Below are positions 25,570-33,407 of a stretch of DNA of 64,000 nt, piece by piece (within the stretch, counting starts at the first letter, position 1; every line of letters begins with the position of its first letter). Both the position numbers and the translations under genes were made by a program. Under the pieces are notes generated by a model that had not been told where the DNA came from, searched no databases, and saw only the letters and a list, made by a program, of their open reading frames with translations. This stretch comes from Sphingopyxis sp. MSC1_008 (GTDB taxonomy: Bacteria > Pseudomonadota > Alphaproteobacteria > Sphingomonadales > Sphingomonadaceae): the NCBI RefSeq assembly GCF_023197165.1, contig NZ_JALPRD010000002.1, forward strand, positions 310,001 through 374,000. Direction: 5' to 3'.

Positions 25570-27359
25570 GCTTGTTGGCTTCAATTATCGCGATGACCCT
25601 CAGCGGTGCCGCGCCGACGGCGGATTACCGCCAGCGCCCGCCCGAGGACGAGATCATCTATTTCGTGCTTCCCGACCGCTTCGAGAATGGCGATCCGAAG
25701 AACGACCGCGGCGGGCTGAAGGGCGACCGGCTCCAGACCGGCTATGACCCGACCGCCAAGGGCTTTTTCAACGGCGGCGATCTCGCCGGCCTCACCAAGC
25801 GGCTCGATTATATCGAGGGTCTGGGGGCGACCGCGATCTGGTTCGCCCCGATCTTCAAGAACAAGCCGGTGCAGGGCCCGAAGGGCGACGAGAGCGCGGG
25901 CTATCACGGCTATTGGGTCACCGACTTCACGCAGGTCGACCCGCATTTCGGCACCAATGCCGAGTTCAAGGCGTTCGTCGATGCGGCGCATGCGCGCGGG
26001 ATGAAGGTCTATATGGACATCATCGCCAACCACACCGCCGATGTGATCACCTACAAGGAAGATGCGGCCGGAGGCTTCCGCTACCGCAGCCTTGCCGATT
26101 ATCCTTATTCGCGTCGTGGCGGCGTGAACGGCGCGCCAATCAATCCGGGTTTCGCGGGCGACCATGTCGCCGACGCCGAAAACTGGCAGAAGCTGACCGA
26201 TCCCGCTTTCGCCTACACGCCCGTCGTGCTGAAGGGCGAGGAGCGGGTGAAGGTCCCCGCGTGGCTCAACGACCCGACCTATTATCACAACCGCGGCAAC
26301 AGCGACTGGGTCGGGGAATCGGCGCTCTACGGCGATTTTGCCGGGCTTGACGATCTTGCGACCGAGCACCCGCGCGTCGTTCAGGGCTTCATCGAAATCT
26401 ATGGCCGCTGGATCGACGAATTCGGCATCGACGGCTTCCGCATCGACACCGCGAAGCATGTGAACCCCGAATTTTGGCAGGCCTTTGTGCCTGCGATGCA
26501 GGCGCGCGCGAAGGCGCGTGGCATCCCCAATTTCCACATCTTCGGCGAAGTCTATGTTGATGCCGTCGATCCCGGCGCGCTCGCCTGGTACACGCACGCG
26601 GCGGGCTTGCCCGCGGTGCTCGATTTTGGTTTCGCGCGCGCCGCGATTGATGCCGTCAGCGGAACCAAGGGTACCGGCGAGTTCGCGCGATTGTTCGACG
26701 GCGACGCACTTTACAAGGGCGGGGCAGGGGCGGCGCAACAGCTGCCGACCTTCCTTGGCAATCACGACATGGGCCGTTTCGCGATGTTCGTGAAGGCGGC
26801 AAACCCGAAGGCAAGCGAAGTCGAGCTGCTCCAGCGTGTGATGCTCGGCCATGCCATGCTGCTGACGCTGCGCGGGGTGCCGACGATCTATTATGGCGAC
26901 GAGCAGGGGTTCGTGTCGGACGACAAGGACCAGCTCGCGCGCGAAAATATGTTCGCGTCGAAGGTTGCGGCCTATAACGACAACGATCTGATCGGCAGCG
27001 ACGCGACCACCGCGACCGCCAATTTCGATCGCGCGCACCCGCTCTATCGCCATATCGCGGCGCTGTCCGAAATCCGGCGCAACACGCCCGCGCTGATGCG
27101 CGGCGTCACCAAGGTTCGCGCCTTTTCCGAAAAGCCCGGCCTGCTCGCGGTATCGCGCTTCGATCCCGACACGGCGCGCGAAATACTGCTCGCTTTCAAC
27201 ACGTCGGCGGCGCCGCTGTCGGCCAATATTGCCATCGATATGAAAAGCGCGGGCTTTACCGCGCTCCACGGCGATTGCCCCGCGGCCCCCACCGCGCCGG
27301 GCAGCCTCCATCTTTCTCTCTCCGCCTTCGGCACGATCATTTGCCAGGCCAGCGAATAA
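25566..27359 (+). CDS. secreted GH13 alpha-amylase/neopullulanase-type enzyme
   Basis: 597 residues from ATG 25566, overlapping the halogenase-like stop by 4 bases. A short signal peptide is followed by an alpha-amylase barrel of family GH13. The four conserved regions are DIIANHT, GFRIDTAKH (catalytic Asp294), HIFGEVYVD (acid/base Glu328) and FLGNHDMGR (Asp401), all intact, with a C-terminal beta domain. It should cleave alpha-1,4-glucans, probably in the periplasm or at the surface. Length and region I fit cyclomaltodextrinase or alpha-amylase types equally, so the exact specificity is open. It is followed by a second GH13 and a GH97 enzyme. Confidence 0.92.
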   Translation: MSLLASIIAMTLSGAAPTADYRQRPPEDEIIYFVLPDRFENGDPKNDRGGLKGDRLQTGYDPTAKGFFNGGDLAGLTKRLDYIEGLGATAIWFAPIFKNKPVQGPKGDESAGYHGYWVTDFTQVDPHFGTNAEFKAFVDAAHARGMKVYMDIIANHTADVITYKEDAAGGFRYRSLADYPYSRRGGVNGAPINPGFAGDHVADAENWQKLTDPAFAYTPVVLKGEERVKVPAWLNDPTYYHNRGNSDWVGESALYGDFAGLDDLATEHPRVVQGFIEIYGRWIDEFGIDGFRIDTAKHVNPEFWQAFVPAMQARAKARGIPNFHIFGEVYVDAVDPGALAWYTHAAGLPAVLDFGFARAAIDAVSGTKGTGEFARLFDGDALYKGGAGAAQQLPTFLGNHDMGRFAMFVKAANPKASEVELLQRVMLGHAMLLTLRGVPTIYYGDEQGFVSDDKDQLARENMFASKVAAYNDNDLIGSDATTATANFDRAHPLYRHIAALSEIRRNTPALMRGVTKVRAFSEKPGLLAVSRFDPDTAREILLAFNTSAAPLSANIAIDMKSAGFTALHGDCPAAPTAPGSLHLSLSAFGTIICQASE

Positions 27360-27376
27360 GCGAAGACCACGCCAGA

Positions 27377-29017
27377 ATGACCCAGCCCCTCGTCCAGAAT
27401 GTCAGCTTGTCCGCCGCCGCAAAGGCGCCATGGTGGAAGGGCGCGGCGATCTATCAGATCTACCCGCGCAGCTTCGCCGATTCGAACGGCGACGGGATCG
27501 GCGACCTTGCCGGTATCACCGCGCGGCTCGACTATGTCGCCGCGCTCGGCGTTGATGCGATCTGGCTGTCGCCTTTCTATCCGTCGCCGATGGATGATTT
27601 CGGCTATGACATCGCCGACTATTGCGGCGTCGACCCGATTTTCGGCACGCTCGCCGATTTCGACGCGCTGGTGGCGTGCGCGCATGCGCTGGGGCTGAAG
27701 GTCACGACCGACCTTGTTTTCGCGCACACCTCCGACCGTCACGCCTGGTTCGCGGAGAGCCGCGCGAGCAAGAATAATGACAAGGCCGACTGGTATGTCT
27801 GGGCCGATGCCAAGCCCGACGGCGCGCCGCCGACCAACTGGCAGTCGGTGTTCGGCGGTCCGGCGTGGACGTGGGACGCGCGGCGCGGCCAATATTATAT
27901 GCATAATTTCCTGGGGTCGCAGCCGCAGCTCAACGTCCACAACCCGGCGGTGCAGGACGCGCTGCTCGGCGTCGTGCGCTTCTGGCTCGACCGCGGCGTC
28001 GACGGCTTTCGCATCGATGCGATCAACTTTTCGATGCACGATCCCGAACTCCGCGACAATCCGCCCGCGCCGCCGTCGAACAAGGTCCGCACCCGGCCGT
28101 TCGATTTTCAGCAGAAGATCCACAACCAGTCGCACCCCGACATCCCGCTCTTCCTCGAGCGCATCCGCGCGCTGACCGATCAATATGAGGGCAGCTTCAC
28201 CGTTGCCGAGGTCGGCGGCGACGATGCGGTGCGCGAGATGAAGCTGTTCACCGCGGGCGAGCGCCGGCTGAACAGCGCCTATGGCTTCGACTTCCTCTAT
28301 GCCGACCGGCTGACCCCGCAACTGGTGCGCGAGGCGGCCGAACAATGGCCCGACACGCCGGGTCTCGGCTGGCCGAGCTGGGCGTTTGAAAATCACGACG
28401 CGCCGCGCGCACTGTCGCGCTGGACGCCCGAGGGCGTCGATCCGGCGGCCTATGCGCGGATGAAAATGGCGCTGCTCTGCGCGCTGCGCGGGAATATCAT
28501 CCTCTACAATGGCGAGGAATTGGGGCTCGACCAGGTCGAGATCCCGTTCGAGCTGGTGAAGGACCCCGAAGCGCTCAAGAACTGGCCGTTGACGCTGTCG
28601 CGCGACGGCGCGCGAACGCCGCTGCCGTGGGCAGCGGGCGAAACGCATGCGGGCTTTTCGAGCGCCGATCCGTGGCTGCCGCTGGGGTCGACGCACGATG
28701 CGCTCGCGGTCGACCGGCAACAGGCCGATCCCGCGTCGCTGCTCAACCTCACCCGGCAGCTGGTCGCGCTGCGCGCCGCGCATCCGGCACTGCGCCTCGG
28801 CCGCGACGCGCGCTGGATCGCCGAGGGCGACCTGCTCGGTTTCGACCGCATCGCGGACGGCGAGCATATCCGCTGCCTCTTCAATCTCGGTGGCAGGGCG
28901 ATCGATATCGCCGACCACGGGCAGGGCGGCGCGCCCGTCACTGCACTCAACGGCGCCGATCCGGCGCATTTGCCGCCTTGCGGCGCTCTCTGGCTGAAAC
29001 TCGAAGGAACAAATTGA
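27377..29017 (+). CDS. GH13 alpha-glucosidase (oligo-1,6-glucosidase-like)
   Basis: 546 residues from ATG 27377, cytoplasmic in appearance as no signal peptide is seen. The sequence WWKGAAIYQIYPRSF with DSNGDGIGDLAGI is the family's start, and the catalytic stretches are FAHTSDRHAWF, GFRIDAINF (Asp214), VAEVGGD (Glu278) and FENHDAPR (Asp341). This pattern fits GH13 alpha-glucosidases of the alpha-proteobacterial type, which release glucose from maltose or maltotriose after MFS import. It begins 17 bases after the amylase stop and shares one base with the next start (TGATG), so it belongs to the same operon. Confidence 0.92.
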   Translation: MTQPLVQNVSLSAAAKAPWWKGAAIYQIYPRSFADSNGDGIGDLAGITARLDYVAALGVDAIWLSPFYPSPMDDFGYDIADYCGVDPIFGTLADFDALVACAHALGLKVTTDLVFAHTSDRHAWFAESRASKNNDKADWYVWADAKPDGAPPTNWQSVFGGPAWTWDARRGQYYMHNFLGSQPQLNVHNPAVQDALLGVVRFWLDRGVDGFRIDAINFSMHDPELRDNPPAPPSNKVRTRPFDFQQKIHNQSHPDIPLFLERIRALTDQYEGSFTVAEVGGDDAVREMKLFTAGERRLNSAYGFDFLYADRLTPQLVREAAEQWPDTPGLGWPSWAFENHDAPRALSRWTPEGVDPAAYARMKMALLCALRGNIILYNGEELGLDQVEIPFELVKDPEALKNWPLTLSRDGARTPLPWAAGETHAGFSSADPWLPLGSTHDALAVDRQQADPASLLNLTRQLVALRAAHPALRLGRDARWIAEGDLLGFDRIADGEHIRCLFNLGGRAIDIADHGQGGAPVTALNGADPAHLPPCGALWLKLEGTN

Positions 29018-31059
29018 TGCGTAGCCTGTTCGCCGCCCTCCCGCTGCTCGCCGTGGCAGCGGCGCCCGCTTTTGCGCAGGATACGCGGCCCGAGCAGACG
29101 GCGTCGTCGCCCGATGGGGCCATCGTGCTGACGGTTTCGACCGACAACGACCAGCGTCCGACCTGGTCGCTGTCGCGGCGGGGTAAGCTGTTGGTCGCGC
29201 CGTCGAAGCTCGGTTTCATCCTCGCCGACCGCATCGGATTGCAGCGCGGCTTCACAATCGAAAGCGTCGAGCGCGCGAGCGGCGATACGCGCTGGGAACA
29301 GCCGTGGGGCGAGCGCCGTTTCGTGCGCGACCGGCACAATGAACTGCTCGTCCGCTTCCGCCAGAACGAAAGCTGGGGCGGGCATGCGATGAACGTGCGC
29401 TTCCGCCTGTTCGACGACGGCATCGGCTTCCGCTACGAATTGCCCGAGCAGACGGGGCTCAAGACCGCGAAGATTGTCGACGAAATCACCGAATTCGACA
29501 TCGCGCCCAAGGGCACCGCGTGGTGGATCACTGGCGGCGAATGGAACCGTTACGAGCAGATCTATCAAAAAACGCCGATCGATGCGGTCGCGACGGCGCA
29601 CACGCCGATCACGATGCGCCTCGACGACGGGACGCACCTGGCATTCCACGAAGCCGCGCTCGTCGACTATGCCGGCATGTGGTTCAAGCGCGCCGAGGGG
29701 CAGAAGTTCCGCGCCGCGCTGTCGCCGTCCTCGAAGGGCGCGCGCGTCGTGCGCGACCTGCCGTTCGCGACGCCGTGGCGGACGATCCGCATTGCCGACG
29801 ATGCGGCGGGGCTCGTCGAAAGCGACCTCGAACTCAACCTCAACGAACCGAACAAGCTCGGCGATGTCAGCTGGTTCAAGCCGATGAAATATATCGGCAT
29901 CTGGTGGGGGATGATCCGCGGCGACTGGAGCTGGGCCGAGGGGCCGAAGCATGGCGCGACGACCGAGCGGACGAAGCAATATATCGACTTCGCCGCGAAG
30001 CACGGCTTTGGCGGCGTGCTCGTCGAAGGCTGGAACAAGGGATGGAACGGCAACTGGTTCGGCCATGGCGACGAATTCAGCTTCACCCAGGCGACCCCCG
30101 ATTTCGACCTGAAAGCCGTCACCGACTATGCGCGCAAAAAGGGCGTGCAGCTGATCGGCCACCACGAAACCGGCGGCAATATCGCGGTCTATGAGGCGCA
30201 GCTCGACGATGCGATGAAGCTTTATGGCCAGCTCGGCGTCGGGACGGTGAAGACCGGTTATGTCGCCGACGCGGGCGGGATCATTGCGCCGGGAGCGACA
30301 CCCGGAACGACCGCGATGGAATGGCACGACGGCCAGCGTCAGGTGCAGCATCATCTGAAAGTCGTCGAAACCGCCGCTAAATATCATGTCGCGGTCAATC
30401 CGCACGAACCGATCAAGGATACGGGCCTCCGCCGCACCTATCCCAACTGGGTCGCACGCGAGGGCGCGCGCGGCATGGAATATAACGCCTGGGGTGCCTT
30501 CGCGAATGGCCCCGACCATGAACCGACGCTCGTCTATACGCGGATGCTGTCGGGGCCGATGGACTTCACGCCGGGCGTGCTGAGCCTCGAGGGCGCGAAC
30601 AAGGCGCCGCTCGCCTCGACGCTCGCGAAGCAACTCGGGCTCTACCTCGCCATCTATTCGCCGATCCAGATGGCGGCCGACTTCATCGAGAATCTGGAGA
30701 AATACCCGCGCGAGCTGGAATTTATCAAACAGGTCCCGGCCGACTGGGCCGAAAGCAAACTGATCGCGGGCGAGGTCGGCGATTATGCGATCTTCGCGCG
30801 CAAGGATCGCCGCGGCGCCGACTGGTATGTCGGCGGGGTCAACGACGCGACCGAACGGACGCTGACGCTGAGCTTTGATTTCCTCGAGCCGGGAAAGACC
30901 TATACCGCAACGATCTGGAAGGATGGCGAGGGCGCCACCTATCTGACCGACGCGCGGCACCGCATCGCCTATGACACGGTCAAGGTGAAGAAGGGCGATA
31001 CGTACAAGCTGTGGCTCGCGCCGGGCGGCGGCGCGGCGATGCGGCTTTCACGGAACTGA
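29017..31059 (+). CDS. secreted GH97 alpha-glucosidase (SusB-like)
   Basis: 680 residues from ATG 29017, overlapping the previous stop by one base. It has a Sec signal peptide (cleavage after AFAQ near 20), then the GH97 arrangement: an N-terminal beta-sandwich (about 25-280), a central catalytic barrel (about 285-560) and a C-terminal beta domain. The GH97 hallmarks NPHEPIKDTGLRRTYPNW and GARGMEYNAWG, with KTGYVADAGG, resemble the inverting SusB type that cuts alpha-glucosidic bonds rather than the retaining galactosidases. Together with two GH13 enzymes it gives a full starch/maltodextrin set. It is the last gene of the operon; no terminator was seen before the convergent amidase gene. Confidence 0.92.
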   Translation: MRSLFAALPLLAVAAAPAFAQDTRPEQTASSPDGAIVLTVSTDNDQRPTWSLSRRGKLLVAPSKLGFILADRIGLQRGFTIESVERASGDTRWEQPWGERRFVRDRHNELLVRFRQNESWGGHAMNVRFRLFDDGIGFRYELPEQTGLKTAKIVDEITEFDIAPKGTAWWITGGEWNRYEQIYQKTPIDAVATAHTPITMRLDDGTHLAFHEAALVDYAGMWFKRAEGQKFRAALSPSSKGARVVRDLPFATPWRTIRIADDAAGLVESDLELNLNEPNKLGDVSWFKPMKYIGIWWGMIRGDWSWAEGPKHGATTERTKQYIDFAAKHGFGGVLVEGWNKGWNGNWFGHGDEFSFTQATPDFDLKAVTDYARKKGVQLIGHHETGGNIAVYEAQLDDAMKLYGQLGVGTVKTGYVADAGGIIAPGATPGTTAMEWHDGQRQVQHHLKVVETAAKYHVAVNPHEPIKDTGLRRTYPNWVAREGARGMEYNAWGAFANGPDHEPTLVYTRMLSGPMDFTPGVLSLEGANKAPLASTLAKQLGLYLAIYSPIQMAADFIENLEKYPRELEFIKQVPADWAESKLIAGEVGDYAIFARKDRRGADWYVGGVNDATERTLTLSFDFLEPGKTYTATIWKDGEGATYLTDARHRIAYDTVKVKKGDTYKLWLAPGGGAAMRLSRN

Positions 31060-31083
31060 CGAAGCCAGGATCGGGTCAGCGGA

Positions 31084-32505
31084 TCAATCCGCCGCGCTCC
31101 CAAACCAGATAGGAGGGGTGCGGCGTCCCCATTCGATCGCGGCTTCGATTTGATAGGCGAGCGCGAGCAATAGCGCCTCGCCGCCGGGACGGGTGGCAAA
31201 CTGGACCCCGATCGGCAACCCCTTGTCGCTGAAACCCATCGGCAGGCTGATCGACGGCGTCCCGGCAAAATTGTCGATCCAGCAATAGCCGGCGTAGTCG
31301 ACCAGATGATCGCGCTGATCGGACCAGTCGCCGTCGGGGCTGAAGACGCCGACGCGGACGGGTTCGGTGCCGAGCGTCGGGGTCATCCAGATGTCGATTT
31401 CGTCGAGCCGGCGCAGATAGGCCGCCACCATTTCGTCGGCCTTTTGCCAGGCGGCAGCGTAGCGCGCATCGTCGATCCGGCTGCCGGCCTCGACGAGCGT
31501 CTTCGACCGATATTCAAGATCATCGGGGTGAACTTCGACGCCGAGTTTTTGCGCCAGCAGGGCGAGCTTCCGGCTAAATGTTCCTTCGGTAATATCGTGG
31601 AGCACCGCGATCGCTTTTGGGCCGTCGAAGGGGAGCGTGGCGTCGCTTACGTTGTGGCCCAGCCTTTCCATCAGGGCGATCGCATCTGCAAAAACGCGGG
31701 CCACGCTCGCGTCGGGCGCGGCGCCGGTGCGCATGATGTCGCTGTAGGTGTGGACACGCAGGCTGCCCTCGATCGGCCGGGTCACCAGAGGCACCGGAGT
31801 AAAGGCTGCTCCGGGCGCGCGCGTCTGCGTTGCCTCGAGCCACGCCGCGGTGTCGCGTACCGTGCGGCTGACACAGCCGTTCACGCCGAGGTCGGAAATC
31901 GCGCGCATCGCCTCGTCGCCGACATTGCGGCCGCGCGAGGGTTTCAGCCCGACGAGGCCGCAGGGCGCGGCGCCGTGACGGATCGAGCCCAGCCCGTCGC
32001 TGGCGTGCGCGACGGGCACGACCCCCGCCGCCACCGCCGCCGACCCGCCGCCCGAAGACCCGCCGGGGGCATGGTCGAGGCTCCACGGGTTGCGTGTAAT
32101 CCCGGTGAGCGGCGATTCGGTCACGACGTTGAGCCCGAGCTCGGGCATCGTCGAGCGCGCGATCGAGACGAGTCCGGCGTCTCTGATCGCGCGGGTGTAG
32201 GGCTCGTCCTCGTCGGCGACGTTATCGCGTAACGCCGTGGCGCCCCAGCTTGCCGGGCTTCCCTTTTCGGCGATCATGTCCTTGATCAGCGTCGGGATGC
32301 CGGCGAGCGGCCCGGCGTGTTGAACCGACGCCTGCCGCCGCGCCCGGTTGAAGTTCGGCCAGGCGATGAAATTCAGCTCGGCATTGGCGGCTTCGGCGCG
32401 CTCGATCGCTTGCTCGACGAGATCGGCGGGGCTCGCCTCGCCGGCTTCGAGCGCGCGGCGCATTTCCACCATATCGGCTGGGCCGCTCGCAGAAACGATT
32501 GTCAT
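31084..32505 (-). CDS. amidase-signature hydrolase with unusual active-site loop
   Basis: 473 residues from ATG 32505. Family pattern: PLAGIPTLIKDMIAE (catalytic Lys), [16 protein letters not shown] (cis-Ser) and DGLGSIRHGAAPCGLVGLKP with the nucleophile Ser. The usual loop before the nucleophile is GGS (DTGGSIR or DGGGSIR); here it is GLGS, and the following P-A is G-A, so the oxyanion site may be altered. The CGLVGLKPSRGR ending resembles cyclic-dimer or oligomer amidases such as NylA. It overlaps the esterase gene by 4 bases (ATGA), so it forms an operon with the esterase and TonB receptor. Substrate unknown. Confidence 0.87.
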   Translation of the reverse strand: MTIVSASGPADMVEMRRALEAGEASPADLVEQAIERAEAANAELNFIAWPNFNRARRQASVQHAGPLAGIPTLIKDMIAEKGSPASWGATALRDNVADEDEPYTRAIRDAGLVSIARSTMPELGLNVVTESPLTGITRNPWSLDHAPGGSSGGGSAAVAAGVVPVAHASDGLGSIRHGAAPCGLVGLKPSRGRNVGDEAMRAISDLGVNGCVSRTVRDTAAWLEATQTRAPGAAFTPVPLVTRPIEGSLRVHTYSDIMRTGAAPDASVARVFADAIALMERLGHNVSDATLPFDGPKAIAVLHDITEGTFSRKLALLAQKLGVEVHPDDLEYRSKTLVEAGSRIDDARYAAAWQKADEMVAAYLRRLDEIDIWMTPTLGTEPVRVGVFSPDGDWSDQRDHLVDYAGYCWIDNFAGTPSISLPMGFSDKGLPIGVQFATRPGGEALLLALAYQIEAAIEWGRRTPPIWFGSAAD

Positions 32506-33380
32506 TCGGTGGCCGTCAGCGCGGCTTGCCACGATTGCGCGCCGGGCCCCGGAACCAGAATACGGATCGCCCGCGTGATCGCGGCGCCGAGGACCGAGAT
32601 GTGTGTCTCGCCTTCGAACAGGCACAATTCGGTCGAAACGCCATGCGCGGTGAGCGCGGCGCGCATGCGATAGGCGTTGCCGATGATCGACGCGGCGGCG
32701 AGCGGCTCGCCCGGTTCCTCTTCGCGCGATCCCGCCGACAGGAACACCGCGGTGCCCGGCGGGATAGAGCCGGGTGGCAGCGCGCGCACGGCCTCGACCA
32801 TCTGCTCGTCGCCTAGCGCCGGCGGGAAATCGACGAACGCCGGGCTCATCATGGCATAGCCCGCGAAGGCATCGGGGCGCCGGGTCAGCGCATAAGCGGC
32901 GAAATGACCGCCCGCCGACATGCCGAACAGCAGGCGCCGGGCGCCCGCCGCCTCGGAGAAACGGCGCTCGACCTCGGGCGCGACGGTATCGAGGAGCGCG
33001 GCCAGAAAGGCGTCAGCGCCGCCAAGTTCCAGCGTTCCGGCGCCGGGCATATCCATCGCGCGCCGCGGTCCGCGATAGAAGTCGAGCCCGCGGCGCATCC
33101 CGACAAATGCGTAATCGCCGCGCTCCTCGGCGTAACCGACTCCGACGATCATCACCGGACCGACTTCCCCCGCATATTGCCCGATCCGCGCCGCCTCGAC
33201 CGCGGTCCCGAACGCATAGTCGGCGTCGGTCAGAAAGATGACCGACAATCTGCCGTCCGCCGCGGCGATCGCCGCCGGTGACGGCCGGGCGATCGAGATG
33301 CGCAAGGCGGTGCCAAGCCCTTCGGGCTCGACGACGAAGCTTTCGATGCCGGGAAGGGCGGATGTCTGATTTTCGGTCAT
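32502..33380 (-). CDS. esterase of the Fes/IroE-like alpha/beta-hydrolase type
   Basis: 292 residues. An alpha/beta-hydrolase of the esterase D/Fes type (PF00756-like): the N-terminal strands hold VIFLTDADYAFGT, the nucleophile elbow is FGMSAGGHFAAYAL (Ser in GMSAGG) and a late His lies in EGETHISVLG. Relatives include siderophore esterases and feruloyl or acyl esterases. No signal peptide is seen, so it probably acts in the cytoplasm unless a different start is used. It lies between a TonB receptor gene and an amidase gene, which suggests that the imported ligand contains both ester and amide bonds. Confidence 0.82.
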   Translation of the reverse strand: MTENQTSALPGIESFVVEPEGLGTALRISIARPSPAAIAAADGRLSVIFLTDADYAFGTAVEAARIGQYAGEVGPVMIVGVGYAEERGDYAFVGMRRGLDFYRGPRRAMDMPGAGTLELGGADAFLAALLDTVAPEVERRFSEAAGARRLLFGMSAGGHFAAYALTRRPDAFAGYAMMSPAFVDFPPALGDEQMVEAVRALPPGSIPPGTAVFLSAGSREEEPGEPLAAASIIGNAYRMRAALTAHGVSTELCLFEGETHISVLGAAITRAIRILVPGPGAQSWQAALTATE

Positions 33381-33407
33381 TTCTGCTCCTGCGCCGCGAT
33401 CGGCCGA

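Noticed and set aside
28504..30960. 818-residue minus-strand frame opposite GH13 and GH97 genes
   Set aside because: Antisense shadow of strongly supported enzymes with intact catalytic motifs.
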